Source: an uncultured Lachnospiraceae bacterium (GTDB lineage Bacteria > Bacillota > Clostridia > Lachnospirales > Lachnospiraceae). Taken from it: a DNA stretch of 35,052 nt. Both the position numbers and the translations under genes were made by a program. The notes beneath the pieces are model-generated. The model was not told where the DNA came from. It did no database searches and was given only the letters and a program-made list of their open reading frames with translations. Of this stretch, positions 22,557 to 32,400 are shown one piece after another; the first letter of the stretch is position 1, and the number at the start of each line of letters is the position of its first letter. The stretch spans positions 1-35,052 of the forward strand of contig CANAZK010000009.1 of the NCBI GenBank assembly GCA_947366105.1. The letters are read 5' to 3'.

Positions 22557-24087
22557 GATTAGTATGATTATAACGCTTTTGCAGATGGTAACTGCAGTTG
22601 TGTTTGGATGTTTTACATATTTTCAGACCAAATTAATGGATGTGTTAGGTGAGGGGAATGCCTCTGTAAGATTGGCCATTTTGACGCTCGTGCTTATGAT
22701 GGGCTATTTGTTCTTGGAATTTACAGAACAGTATGTTCGTGAGAAAAAGGTTGCAGACGTTTCGATTGCAATAAAAACAGAGTCTGCAAAGGCATATTTT
22801 CAAAATGGAAATGAAACGTATTTGAGAAAAAACGAGGAACAGCACTTATCATATTTTACAAATCAGATTGATGCTGTTTTACAACAGAACATTTATTTGC
22901 GATTTTATTTGCAAAAGCAGTTTGCAATGATAGTGATTTCAGTTGTTATGTTACTTATTATTTCAGCGGAATGCAGTTTGGTAATTGGTGCCGTGGCAAT
23001 TGTTTTTGGGTTAATTGTTCATAAGTCGAGTGAAAAGCTTACGAAAAAACAACAGGATATACAGGGGAAAAGTGCAACATTTCTTACTTATATTTCGGAG
23101 TTATATGAAGGGTATCAGGAGATTCATGTGAACCAGTTGGAAACATTAGCAGAAGAGGAGGCTGGAAAAGCAAATCAGTCTATGGAAGACAGTCTACAGG
23201 AATATCGGCGAACGGCACTTGGTATTGAAACAATGGGAATAGGATTGAATATGTGCATTTATATTCTAATTCTAGTAATCGGTGGGGTGTTGGCGCTTCA
23301 TGGAAAAGTAGGAATTGGAGTTTTTATCGTGGCATCGGAGCTTTCTGTACAAATACTCAATGAGTGGTCTATGATTATGAGACTGTATACACTTGTGCGG
23401 GGAAGTCGGGTATTAAAAGAAGAATTGGAAGGATATCTGCATTTAGAAGAAAGAACGTATGAAGAGAAAAGCACGAAAGAAGAGAATTGCTTGATTTCAT
23501 TGCAGAATGTTTGTTTTTCTTATGGCGAAAAGAGAAAGATTTTACAGAATGTGAACTGGCAGATTGAGAGAGGGAAAAAGTATTTAATTACGGGGAAAAG
23601 TGGATGTGGAAAGAGTACATTGTTGGAAGTCCTTGTGGGACATTATTTGTGCAGCAGTGGAAAAATTATGCATCATACGAAAAAAATGGCCTATGTACCA
23701 CAAAATCCATTTCTGTTTCCCGGGACTCTGCGGGAAAATATCGTGTTCTGTGATTGTACGAAGGACGAAAAAGTCTGTGATTTGTTGCGGGAGTTGAGAC
23801 TTGATCTCCAACCGGATGATGAGATAAAACTGGATGGAAAGAATCTTTCGGGTGGACAATGTGTCCGAATTGCATTGGCAAGGGCTTTGATTAGGGAACC
23901 GGAGGTACTTTTGTTGGATGAGTTTGCATCAAGTCTGGATTCGGCAATTGGCAAACAAATTGAAGAAATGCTATTGAGAAAATATCCACAGATGACGGTG
24001 GTTTCTGTTGCTCATAAAGTTTATTGTCAGAATCAATATGATGTGGAACTGCAGTTTACCCCGCAAGGAATTGAGGTGGTATCATGA
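22540..24087 (+). CDS. Peptide-type ABC exporter half, first subunit
   Basis: A 515-residue half-transporter with an N-terminal membrane domain and a C-terminal ATPase. ATG 22540 is chosen because GAAGGAAG lies six bases before it, inside the maturase gene (17-base overlap); an ATG nine codons earlier lacks a site. The membrane domain shows helix pairs at about 5-60, 120-165 and 230-275. The ATPase has Walker A GKSGCGKST from residue 352, signature LSGGQCVRIALARAL, Walker B LLLDEFASSLD and switch VAHKV. There is no C39 peptidase domain, matching the missing double-glycine site in the candidate peptide. It probably pairs with the next protein to export the modified peptide and may also give immunity (inference). 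Confidence 0.92.
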   Translation: MKQLTRISMIITLLQMVTAVVFGCFTYFQTKLMDVLGEGNASVRLAILTLVLMMGYLFLEFTEQYVREKKVADVSIAIKTESAKAYFQNGNETYLRKNEEQHLSYFTNQIDAVLQQNIYLRFYLQKQFAMIVISVVMLLIISAECSLVIGAVAIVFGLIVHKSSEKLTKKQQDIQGKSATFLTYISELYEGYQEIHVNQLETLAEEEAGKANQSMEDSLQEYRRTALGIETMGIGLNMCIYILILVIGGVLALHGKVGIGVFIVASELSVQILNEWSMIMRLYTLVRGSRVLKEELEGYLHLEERTYEEKSTKEENCLISLQNVCFSYGEKRKILQNVNWQIERGKKYLITGKSGCGKSTLLEVLVGHYLCSSGKIMHHTKKMAYVPQNPFLFPGTLRENIVFCDCTKDEKVCDLLRELRLDLQPDDEIKLDGKNLSGGQCVRIALARALIREPEVLLLDEFASSLDSAIGKQIEEMLLRKYPQMTVVSVAHKVYCQNQYDVELQFTPQGIEVVS

Positions 24088-25727
24088 AATCTATAAAGTC
24101 AAAGGTGATACTTGCTGTAATCTTTGGATGTATACAAAGTATTGGGACATTAGGGTGTGCATGGTTACTCACCATAGTTGTTCAGATAGTTACCGGTGAT
24201 ATGGATATAGGATTTGGGAAGTTCTGTATTTTGGCGTTCTTATATTATATTGTTTATGTAATTATTTATTTTGTTAGTAAAAATCAATACTATCATGTGA
24301 TACAAAGAGTGCGTGTGCAATTAAAGGAGAAATTGTTGGTTGGACTTATCTGGAATTCAGAAGAGAATCACAGAGATTATACAATGGGAAATGTGATGGC
24401 ATTTTTTCAAAATTATGTAGAATTGATTGAAACAGCATATTGGGATCCGCTCTTTTTATTGATAAAGAATATTGTTGTTTTGGTGGTCTCTATTGGTACA
24501 GTTATTGTGATGCAATGGCAGTTTGCAATTGGAATGATTCTATCGCTTGGTATATATTTATATATTACAAAAGGAATTCAAACGAAATTGACGCAGCTTC
24601 AGAATGAAAGTGTTGCTGCTCAGGTAGAGGAAAATAATCAACTTGTTACTATGGTTCAAAGTTATTATACAGCAAAGGATTATGGAGAAGAAGCTTATTT
24701 TATCGAGAAATATGAGAAGAGTGTTCAAGAATCTTCAAAAAAAGCGTGCAAGTGTAATATCGGATATAATTTTCTCCAAATGATAAGTAGTAATATAGAA
24801 ACGTTGTTTATTTTATTGATACTTCTTTGCGGAAGCTGGATGCTTGCAAATCACGTTGGATTAATAACAGCCGGGAAAATTCTTGGAATTACACAGTTTG
24901 TTGCGGCCATGTTTGAACCTGCAGGAAGTATGGGTACACTCATCAGTAAGATAAAAAGCACAGAAGGTGTAAGAGAAGAACTGGAAGAATATATCCATGG
25001 AGGGGAAGAAGGACGAGGAGAATGGACAGAATCCACAAGAGATTCCTTACCAAAATTAGAAAGAATTGTTTTACGGGATGTTTCGTTTTCTTATGGAGAA
25101 ACTAAGATTTTGGATCATGTTTCTATGACATGTTCTGTGGGGAAAAAATATGCGATTGTGGGAGCAAGTGGTGAAGGTAAAACAACTTTATTAAAACTTC
25201 TTCTCAAACAGTTGTCACCGGATCAGGGAGAAATTTTTTGGAATCAATGTCCGTATTCTAAAATTGGAAAAGGGAGATTACTCCAAAAGTTTAGCTATGT
25301 GGCGCAAAGTCCAATGATGTTTCGCAAGTCGGTAGGAGAGAATATCGTAGGTGGAAATCAGGCTCAACAGAAGATGGAAAGGGAATATATAGAAAATGTT
25401 GCAAAAAGAAGTGGTGTAGACTTGATTAGACAGGGTATGACAGTGGAAAAAATTCAGAAATTGCAGGCAACAGAGTTATCTTGCGGTGAAAAGAAACGTG
25501 TTGCATATGCACGTGCCTTGTATAAGCAAGGAGATGTTCTTTTGTTGGATGAGGTGACATCTGGACTTGATAAAACCATAGCAGAACAATTAGAAAAAGA
25601 TATGCTGCAGACCAATGAGCAAATGGTGATTCATGTTACACATCAATTAAGCACAGAAATGATGGCGTATTATGATGAGGTGTTTTGTATACAAAATAGA
25701 CAAGTAATAGCGATAAAAAATGCATAG
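24084..25727 (+). CDS. Peptide-type ABC exporter half, second subunit
   Basis: A 547-residue half-transporter overlapping the previous gene by four bases (ATGA), so both are made together. Several hydrophobic helices fill residues 1 to about 290. The ATPase has Walker A GASGEGKTT from residue 360, Q-loop in VAQSPMMF, signature LSCGEKKRVAYARAL, Walker B LLLDEVTSGLD and switch VTHQL. The signature LSCGE departs from LSGGQ, so one of the two composite ATP sites in a heterodimer may be impaired. No peptidase domain. The terminator at 25730-25762 follows directly. Confidence 0.92.
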   Translation: MKSIKSKVILAVIFGCIQSIGTLGCAWLLTIVVQIVTGDMDIGFGKFCILAFLYYIVYVIIYFVSKNQYYHVIQRVRVQLKEKLLVGLIWNSEENHRDYTMGNVMAFFQNYVELIETAYWDPLFLLIKNIVVLVVSIGTVIVMQWQFAIGMILSLGIYLYITKGIQTKLTQLQNESVAAQVEENNQLVTMVQSYYTAKDYGEEAYFIEKYEKSVQESSKKACKCNIGYNFLQMISSNIETLFILLILLCGSWMLANHVGLITAGKILGITQFVAAMFEPAGSMGTLISKIKSTEGVREELEEYIHGGEEGRGEWTESTRDSLPKLERIVLRDVSFSYGETKILDHVSMTCSVGKKYAIVGASGEGKTTLLKLLLKQLSPDQGEIFWNQCPYSKIGKGRLLQKFSYVAQSPMMFRKSVGENIVGGNQAQQKMEREYIENVAKRSGVDLIRQGMTVEKIQKLQATELSCGEKKRVAYARALYKQGDVLLLDEVTSGLDKTIAEQLEKDMLQTNEQMVIHVTHQLSTEMMAYYDEVFCIQNRQVIAIKNA

Positions 25728-25729
25728 AT

Positions 25730-25762
25730 AAAGCCATCGGTTCATTCCGATGGCTTTATTTC
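25730..25762 (+). terminator. Terminator closing the peptide cluster
   Basis: AAAGCCATCGG (25730-25740) pairs exactly with CCGATGGCTTT (25747-25757), followed by ATTTCT. It begins three bases after the last exporter stop codon. Confidence 0.85.
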
Positions 25763-25814
25763 TAAGATATGAAGCGTCTGTTGAATTTTGAAATAGGGCG
25801 AGGGTATCATATAC

Positions 25815-27293
25815 TTATTGATATATTTTCTTATTTTCCCTCTGTGACTCTGATGTCAATTGAACGCCCAGCCGTTTAAACACCTTCATATCTACTGAGG
25901 ACAGCATGACGGATGTATGCACCTGGCAGCCTTTTAGTTTCGGTATCTGTTCCAGCGCCAGTCTGGCCGCGGGATTAGCAGCGGCGCTGATGGAAAGCGC
26001 AATTAATACTTCGTCTGTGTGAAGTCGCGGGTTTTTGCTTCCCAAATACATAGTCTTTAACGTTTGGATCGGTTCAATTGCTTCCGGAGAAATCATATGG
26101 ATTTCATCATCTATACCTGCGAGACGCTTCAGTGCATTCAGAAGAAGCGCTGCGGAGGCGCCGAGCAGGTTAGAGGTTTTTCCGGTGATAATCTCGTCAT
26201 TATGAAGCTGGATGGCAGCTGCGGGACCTCCGGTTTCTTCTGCACGTTTTAAGGCTGCGGAAACAACAAGACGGTCTTCCGTAGTGATGTGCGCCTGCTT
26301 CATCAGCAGTTCGATTTTAAAAATTTCGTCTTCTGATGCGATGCCGTCCGCCATGCGGTTAAGGGCGGAGTAGTATCTGCGGATAATTTCCTGTTTGGAA
26401 GCTTCCCGGCATGCTTCATCATCAGAAATGCAGTTGCCGGCCATATTGACCCCCATGTCGGTTGGGGATTTATAAGGATTTTCTCCATATATTTTTTCAA
26501 AAATTGCATCTAGGACAGGAAATATCTCCACGTCACGGTTATAATTGACTGTGGTAACGCCATAAGTTTCCAAATGAAACGGGTCGATCATATTAATATC
26601 ATTAAGATCTGCGGTTGCGGCTTCATAAGCCAAATTGACCGGATGCTTCAGCGGCAGATTCCAAACCGGAAACGTCTCGAACTTTGCATAACCGGCACGG
26701 ACACCGTGCTTCAGTTCATGGTAAAGTTGGGAGAGACAAGTCGCCATTTTGCCGCTTCCGGGTCCCGGAGCAGTAATAATAACAAGCGGCCGGGAGGTTT
26801 CGATATAATCATTTTTTCCGTACCCCTCATCGCTCACAATAAGAGGAATATTAGAAGGATATCCTTCAATACAATAGTGAATATAGACTTTAATTCCAAG
26901 CTTTTCCAGCCGGCTTTTAAATAAATTAGCGCTGTTTTGTCCGGCATACTGCGTGATTACTACGCTCCCCACAAAAAGACCGCTTTGGCGGAATGACTCG
27001 ATAAGGCGAAGGACGTCGGTGTCATAGGTTATACCCAAATCGCCGCGCACCTTATTCTTCTCAATGTCGCTGGCGCTGATAACAATAACAATTTCGGCCT
27101 GGTCAGATAATTGCATTAAAAGAAGGAGCTTACTGTCAGGGGCGAACCCTGGAAGAACTCTGGAGGCGTGGTAGTCGTCAAAAAGTTTGCCGCCAAATTC
27201 CAAATAAAGCTTGTTGTCGAATTGGTTGATGCGCTCCCGGATATGCTCTGACTGCATTTTCAGATACTTTTCATTATCAAATCCAATTTTCAT
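25815..27293 (-). CDS. DUF1846 domain protein
   Basis: A 492-residue soluble protein matching the DUF1846 family throughout, from IGFDNEKYLKMQSEHIRERI at the start to the conserved C-terminal half. The family has solved structures but no settled function. A glycine-rich PGPGSGKMAT lies near residue 176, resembling a nucleotide- or phosphate-binding loop. Conserved acidic/histidine stretches around DPFHLE and NYNRDVE follow it. The length is typical (about 490-500). AAAGGA precedes the ATG. It is convergent with the peptide cluster and divergent from ftsH, and appears to be monocistronic. Confidence 0.92.
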   Translation of the reverse strand: MKIGFDNEKYLKMQSEHIRERINQFDNKLYLEFGGKLFDDYHASRVLPGFAPDSKLLLLMQLSDQAEIVIVISASDIEKNKVRGDLGITYDTDVLRLIESFRQSGLFVGSVVITQYAGQNSANLFKSRLEKLGIKVYIHYCIEGYPSNIPLIVSDEGYGKNDYIETSRPLVIITAPGPGSGKMATCLSQLYHELKHGVRAGYAKFETFPVWNLPLKHPVNLAYEAATADLNDINMIDPFHLETYGVTTVNYNRDVEIFPVLDAIFEKIYGENPYKSPTDMGVNMAGNCISDDEACREASKQEIIRRYYSALNRMADGIASEDEIFKIELLMKQAHITTEDRLVVSAALKRAEETGGPAAAIQLHNDEIITGKTSNLLGASAALLLNALKRLAGIDDEIHMISPEAIEPIQTLKTMYLGSKNPRLHTDEVLIALSISAAANPAARLALEQIPKLKGCQVHTSVMLSSVDMKVFKRLGVQLTSESQRENKKIYQ

Positions 27294-27427
27294 AATCTCA
27301 ATCCTTTATTTTCTTATGATGAAATAATTAATACTTAAAAAATTAGTATACTACAAAAATAGAAATTTGTCTAAGATAATTTTATAGAAGTTTAATAAAT
27401 GTCTGAAGAGTTTTCACAATCTTTTTA

Positions 27428-27456
27428 TTGATTTATAAAGGAACGCTATTTATAAT
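27428..27456 (+). promoter_or_regulatory. Predicted promoter of ftsH
   Basis: TTGATT (27428-27433) and TATAAT (27451-27456) are 17 bases apart. The transcript would start about 20 bases before the ribosome site AGGAGG (27473-27478). Confidence 0.72.
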
Positions 27457-27484
27457 AAAATAGATAACAAATAGGAGGAAGGAT

Positions 27485-29473
27485 ATGGACAATCAGAATA
27501 ATAGAAACAAGAATAATAACCCAAAAAATAATAAACAGGGCTGGGGAATTATTCTTTTAACAACCATAATTACATTGTTTCTGGTTATGGCATTATACCG
27601 TTTTATGCCGGGAGGGAATCCAGAGGAGATTTCGTACACTGAGTTTTTAGAGATGGTAGAAAAAAGGCAGGTAGATAAGGTAGTAATAGGCACGGATAAG
27701 ATACAGATTACACCTAAGAAAAAAGAAAATGTAAATTCTCTGGCTTCGCCTTTTGTACTGGCGGCTCCGCATTATTATACCGGAATCGTAGAGGATGAGA
27801 AGTTGATAGACAGGCTTATGGAAGCGGATGTGGACGTTTCGCGGGAGATTCCAAAGACGGGTTCCATGATGTTTTGGAATGTCATGCTTACGCTTGTTCT
27901 TCCGACAGCGCTGCTTGTAGGTGCGCTTGTGTTCCTTATGAGAAGGATGTCCAAAGGCGGAGTGATGGGAGTCGGCAAGAGCAATGCCAAGATGTATGTG
28001 GAAAAACAGACCGGTGTAACATTTAAGGATGTGGCGGGGCAGGATGAAGCGAAGGAATCCCTTCAAGAGGTAGTCGACTTCCTGCATAATCCGGGGAAAT
28101 ATACGAGTATTGGCGCAAAGCTTCCGAAAGGGGCGCTTCTTGTGGGACCTCCCGGAACAGGTAAAACATTACTTGCAAAGGCAGTAGCGGGAGAAGCGAA
28201 AGTTCCTTTTTTCTCGCTTTCAGGTTCAGCCTTTGTGGAAATGTATGTCGGTGTCGGCGCGTCAAGAGTGCGTGACCTTTTTAAACAGGCGCAGTCCATG
28301 GCGCCATGTATTATTTTCATTGACGAGATTGATGCAATCGGTAAGAGCCGTGATAATTCGCTGGGAAGCAATGACGAGCGTGAGCAGACGTTGAATCAGC
28401 TTCTCGCAGAGATGGATGGATTCGATACTGATAAGGGACTGCTGCTTCTTGCGGCGACAAACCGGCCGGAGATTTTGGATCCTGCACTTCTGAGACCTGG
28501 ACGTTTTGACAGAAGAATTATCGTTGATACTCCTGATTTACGCGGGCGTATTGACGTACTTAAGGTACATGCCAAAGATGTAAAAATGGACGAGACGGTT
28601 GATTTGGAAGCTATTGCGCTGGCTACCTCGGGGGCTGTTGGTTCGGATCTTGCAAATATGATTAATGAAGCGGCTATTAACGCTGTAAAAAATGGAAGGA
28701 AAGTTGTATCACAGGCAGATTTATTTGAGGCTGTGGAGGTAGTGCTTGTCGGTAAAGAGAAGAAAGACCGTATCATGAATGCGGAAGAGCGTAAGATAGT
28801 TTCTTACCATGAAGTAGGTCATGCGCTTGTAAGCGCGCTTCAGAAAGACTCCGAGCCTGTGCAGAAGATTACAATTGTTCCAAGAACGATGGGGGCGCTG
28901 GGATATGTTATGCAGACGCCTGAGGAAGAGAAGTTCCTCAATACAAAGAAAGAACTGGAAGCCATGCTTGTGGGAATGCTTGGAGGACGTGCGGCAGAGG
29001 AAATCGTGTTTGATACGGTGACCACCGGAGCTTCAAATGATATTGAGAAAGCAACGAAAGTGGCGAGAGCAATGATTACCCAGTATGGTATGTCCGAGAA
29101 GTTCGGATTGATTGGCTTGGAATCGGTACAGCATAAGTACCTTGACGGACGTCCGGTGGCAAACTGCGGAGAAGAAACTGCGGGCGAAATAGACAAAGAA
29201 GTTATGAAGATGTTAAAAATTGCCTATGAAGAAGCGAAACGCCTTCTGAATGAGAATAGGGATGCACTGGATAAGATTGCTGCTTTTCTGATTGAAAAAG
29301 AGACAATCACAGGAAAAGAGTTCATGAAAATATTCAGGGAAGTGCAGGGAATTGAAGAGGACGCGGATGAACCAGAGGCAAAGAAAGAGATAGAAATACC
29401 TGCGAAAGAGGAGGAAGCAGAAACATCTGAGGAAGAGGAAAAGACAGAAACATCAACGGAAGAGGAAAAATAG
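27485..29473 (+). CDS. ftsH: ATP-dependent zinc metalloprotease FtsH
   Basis: A 662-residue membrane-bound AAA protease that degrades misfolded membrane proteins and short-lived regulators. A polar Asn-rich start is followed by helix 1 (about 21-40), a short outside domain and helix 2 (about 127-151). The AAA module has Walker A GPPGTGKT at about 221-228, Walker [12 protein letters not shown], and the second region of homology ending in RPGRFDR. The protease site is HEVGH (His442, Glu443, His446) with Asp519 as third zinc ligand. The last 45 residues are almost purely Glu, Lys, Thr and Ser, a long acidic tail unusual in length. AGGAGG lies six bases before the ATG. Confidence 0.98.
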   Translation: MDNQNNRNKNNNPKNNKQGWGIILLTTIITLFLVMALYRFMPGGNPEEISYTEFLEMVEKRQVDKVVIGTDKIQITPKKKENVNSLASPFVLAAPHYYTGIVEDEKLIDRLMEADVDVSREIPKTGSMMFWNVMLTLVLPTALLVGALVFLMRRMSKGGVMGVGKSNAKMYVEKQTGVTFKDVAGQDEAKESLQEVVDFLHNPGKYTSIGAKLPKGALLVGPPGTGKTLLAKAVAGEAKVPFFSLSGSAFVEMYVGVGASRVRDLFKQAQSMAPCIIFIDEIDAIGKSRDNSLGSNDEREQTLNQLLAEMDGFDTDKGLLLLAATNRPEILDPALLRPGRFDRRIIVDTPDLRGRIDVLKVHAKDVKMDETVDLEAIALATSGAVGSDLANMINEAAINAVKNGRKVVSQADLFEAVEVVLVGKEKKDRIMNAEERKIVSYHEVGHALVSALQKDSEPVQKITIVPRTMGALGYVMQTPEEEKFLNTKKELEAMLVGMLGGRAAEEIVFDTVTTGASNDIEKATKVARAMITQYGMSEKFGLIGLESVQHKYLDGRPVANCGEETAGEIDKEVMKMLKIAYEEAKRLLNENRDALDKIAAFLIEKETITGKEFMKIFREVQGIEEDADEPEAKKEIEIPAKEEEAETSEEEEKTETSTEEEK

Positions 29474-29493
29474 CGGGTTATGGATATAATAGG

Positions 29494-29523
29494 AGAATGT
29501 GTGAAAGCACATTCTTTTATTTT
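29494..29523 (+). terminator. Terminator after ftsH
   Basis: AGAATGTG (29494-29501) pairs with CACATTCT (29508-29515) and is followed by TTTATTTT. The arms match those of the terminator at 5106-5126. Confidence 0.85.
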
Positions 29524-29577
29524 ACCGTAAAACATGGTAAACTGTATAGGAAAAGAGGATGAAAAGGAACGAGCGGT

Positions 29578-31416
29578 ATGTTTGATATAGAAGAAGAACT
29601 GAAGAAGCTGCCGGGAAAACCCGGAGTTTATCTGATGCATGATGAGAAAGATGATATTATATATGTGGGAAAAGCAATCAGCCTGAAGAACAGGGTGCGT
29701 CAGTATTTCCAAAGCAGCCGTAATAAGGGAGCCAAAATAGAGCAGATGGTTACTCATATTGAGCGTTTTGAGTATATTGTGACGGATTCCGAGTTGGAGG
29801 CGCTGGTGCTGGAATGTAATCTGATTAAGGAACACAGACCAAAATATAATACGATGCTGATGGATGATAAGACATATCCATTTATTAAAGTAACTGTGGA
29901 AGAAGAGTACCCGAGAGTTTTGCTTGCAAGGCAGATGGAGAAATACAAAGCGAATTATTTCGTCCCTTATACAAGCGCCGGGGCAGTGAAAGATACTATA
30001 GACTTGATACGGAAGCTATATCATATCAGAAGCTGCAATAGGAATCTCCCGAAGGATATCGGGAAAGACCGGCCATGCCTGAACTATCATATTAAGCAGT
30101 GTTTTGCGCCATGCCAAAATTATATTTCAAAAGAAGAATACAGACAATCGATACAATCGGCGTTAAGCTTTCTTGGAGGCAACTATGATACGATCTTAAA
30201 GGACTTGCAGGAAAAGATGCGGCGGGCGTCGGAGGAGCTGGAATTTGAGAAAGCTATTGAGTACAGAGAGCTTTTGAACAGTGTGAAGCAGATTGCCCAA
30301 AAACAGAAAATTACCAATAGCGATGGGGAAGATAAGGACATTTTGGCCGTGGCAAAGGAAGAAGAGGATGCTGTTGTACAAGTATTTTTTATAAGAGGCG
30401 GACGTCTTATCGGAAGAGACCATTTTTACCTGAAAATAGCAAGAGAAGAGGAAGAGAGTGTGATTTTGGAAAGCTTTATCAAGCAGTTTTATGCCGGAAC
30501 TCCTTATATTCCCCGGGAGTTGATGCTTCAGGAGGAGATTGAGGGAATAGAGGTTTTGGAACAATGGCTAACAAAGAAACGCGGACACAGAGTTTACATC
30601 AAAGTACCTCAGAAAGGAGAGAAAGAAAAGCTGGTAGAGCTTGCGAAGAAGAACGCACAGCTTGTGCTGAATACAGACAAAGAACGTCTGAAAAGAGAGG
30701 AGGGGCGCACGATTGGAGCGGTAAAGGAAATAGAGCGTCTGCTTGGTCTTAAAGGCATTTCACGGATGGAGGCGTTTGATATTTCTAATACGAATGGATT
30801 CGCCTCTGTGGGTTCTATGGTAGTCTACGAAAAAGGAAAGCCAAAGCGTAATGATTACCGTAAGTTTAAAATTAAGGGTGTGCAGGGTGCGGACGATTAT
30901 GCCAGCATGGAAGAGGTGCTGACAAGACGATTTGAGCATGGACTAGCCGAAAGAGAGGAGGGAAAGGAGCTGGGGGGCTTTACGGCATTTCCTGATTTGA
31001 TTATGATGGACGGTGGAAAAGGTCAAGTAAATGTGGCGCTGCAGGTTTTGGATAAATTACATTTGAATATTCCGGTATGCGGCATGGTGAAGGATGATAA
31101 TCATAGAACAAGGGGATTATATTACCATAATGAAGAGATTCCGATTGAAAGAAATTCGGAAGGATTCAGGTTGATTACACGTATTCAGGACGAGGCTCAC
31201 AGATTTGCCATTGAATTTCACAGAAAACTGAGAGGTCAGGGACAGGTGCATTCTATTTTGGACGATATTCCGGGGGTAGGACCCGCAAGAAGAAAAGCCC
31301 TGATGAAGCATTTTATGAGTCTTGAAGGAATTAGAAATGCCAGTGTGGACGAGTTGAAAGAGTTACCCTCCATGAATGAAAAGTCTGCAAAGGAAGTGTA
31401 CAACTTTTTTCATTAA
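29578..31416 (+). CDS. uvrC: UvrABC system protein C, excinuclease
   Basis: A 612-residue nucleotide excision repair nuclease that cuts on both sides of the lesion within the UvrB-DNA complex. The N-terminal GIY-YIG nuclease reads PGVYLMHD and IIYVGKA (about 15-40). The UvrB-interacting UVR motif lies at about 205-240 ([14 protein letters not shown]). The C-terminal RNase H-like nuclease has [10 protein letters not shown] and [15 protein letters not shown], with the catalytic Asp residues. The end has a double helix-hairpin-helix, [17 protein letters not shown]. The length is normal. AAAGGAA precedes the ATG. It lies about 105 bases after ftsH, behind that gene's terminator. Confidence 0.98.
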   Translation: MFDIEEELKKLPGKPGVYLMHDEKDDIIYVGKAISLKNRVRQYFQSSRNKGAKIEQMVTHIERFEYIVTDSELEALVLECNLIKEHRPKYNTMLMDDKTYPFIKVTVEEEYPRVLLARQMEKYKANYFVPYTSAGAVKDTIDLIRKLYHIRSCNRNLPKDIGKDRPCLNYHIKQCFAPCQNYISKEEYRQSIQSALSFLGGNYDTILKDLQEKMRRASEELEFEKAIEYRELLNSVKQIAQKQKITNSDGEDKDILAVAKEEEDAVVQVFFIRGGRLIGRDHFYLKIAREEEESVILESFIKQFYAGTPYIPRELMLQEEIEGIEVLEQWLTKKRGHRVYIKVPQKGEKEKLVELAKKNAQLVLNTDKERLKREEGRTIGAVKEIERLLGLKGISRMEAFDISNTNGFASVGSMVVYEKGKPKRNDYRKFKIKGVQGADDYASMEEVLTRRFEHGLAEREEGKELGGFTAFPDLIMMDGGKGQVNVALQVLDKLHLNIPVCGMVKDDNHRTRGLYYHNEEIPIERNSEGFRLITRIQDEAHRFAIEFHRKLRGQGQVHSILDDIPGVGPARRKALMKHFMSLEGIRNASVDELKELPSMNEKSAKEVYNFFH

Positions 31417-31455
31417 TGGTATACTGTTAATGTAGAAAACAGAAGGAGAAAATCA

Positions 31456-32391
31456 ATGAGAAGTGCAGGAAGTGTTGAATTGAAAAAAATGGTGCACAAG
31501 ATGAATCTTAAAAATCTTACGCCGGATATCGGAATAAGCGACAGAAAAATCACGGTACCGGATGTAAACAGACCGGCGCTGCAGTTGGCGGGATTCTTTG
31601 ACCATTTTGATTCTGAACGTCTTCAAGTAATCGGATATGTGGAATATAAGTATTTAGAAACATTATCTATGGAACGGAGACTGGAATTGTATGAAAAGCT
31701 TTTATCATATGGGGTGCCTTGTATTATATACAGCACAGGTATATGCCCTGATGAGATTATGCTTAAAATTGCAAATGAAAAGCAGGTTCCCGTTTTTTCG
31801 ACAACGGCGAGAACATCCGCATTCATGGCGGAAGTGATTCGGTGGCTGAACGTGGAGCTGGCGCCGTGTATATCGATACACGGAGTTCTTGTTGACGTAT
31901 ATGGCGTCGGCGTTTTAATTATGGGTGAGAGCGGCATCGGAAAGAGTGAAGCAGCTTTAGAGCTTATTAAGCGCGGACATCGTCTTGTGACGGATGACGT
32001 AGTAGAAATAAAGAAGGTAAGTGATGAGACGCTGGTGGGAACTGCGCCGGATATTACGAGACATTTGATTGAACTTCGAGGAATCGGTATCGTAGATGTG
32101 AAAATGTTATTTGGCGTGCAGAGCGTAAGAGAGACTCAGACTATTGACATGGTGATTACGCTGGAGGATTGGAACAGGGATAAGGAATACGACCGGCTGG
32201 GGTTGGAGGAAGAATACACAGAGTTTCTTGGCAATAAGGTGATGTGTCACTCCATTCCTATTCGTCCGGGAAGGAATCTGGCAATTATCGTGGAGTCTGC
32301 GGCTGCAAATTTCCGACAGAAGAGAATGGGATATAATGCAGCCAGAGAATTATATCGAAGGGTACAAGAGAATCTTACAAATAAGAAATAG
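31456..32391 (+). CDS. hprK: HPr kinase/phosphorylase
   Basis: A 311-residue bifunctional enzyme that phosphorylates Ser46 of HPr when glycolytic intermediates are abundant, and reverses it when phosphate rises, controlling catabolite repression. The C-terminal catalytic domain has the P-loop GESGIGKSE followed by RGHRLVTDD, and the family signature IELRGIGIVDVKMLFG. The catalytic His lies in ISIHGVLVDVYG. The N-terminal domain (about 1-130) is typical. AGAAGGAG precedes the ATG, 40 bases after uvrC. The glucokinase gene follows after nine bases, a fitting partner in carbon metabolism. Confidence 0.98.
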   Translation: MRSAGSVELKKMVHKMNLKNLTPDIGISDRKITVPDVNRPALQLAGFFDHFDSERLQVIGYVEYKYLETLSMERRLELYEKLLSYGVPCIIYSTGICPDEIMLKIANEKQVPVFSTTARTSAFMAEVIRWLNVELAPCISIHGVLVDVYGVGVLIMGESGIGKSEAALELIKRGHRLVTDDVVEIKKVSDETLVGTAPDITRHLIELRGIGIVDVKMLFGVQSVRETQTIDMVITLEDWNRDKEYDRLGLEEEYTEFLGNKVMCHSIPIRPGRNLAIIVESAAANFRQKRMGYNAARELYRRVQENLTNKK

Positions 32392-32400
32392 GAGAGCTTT

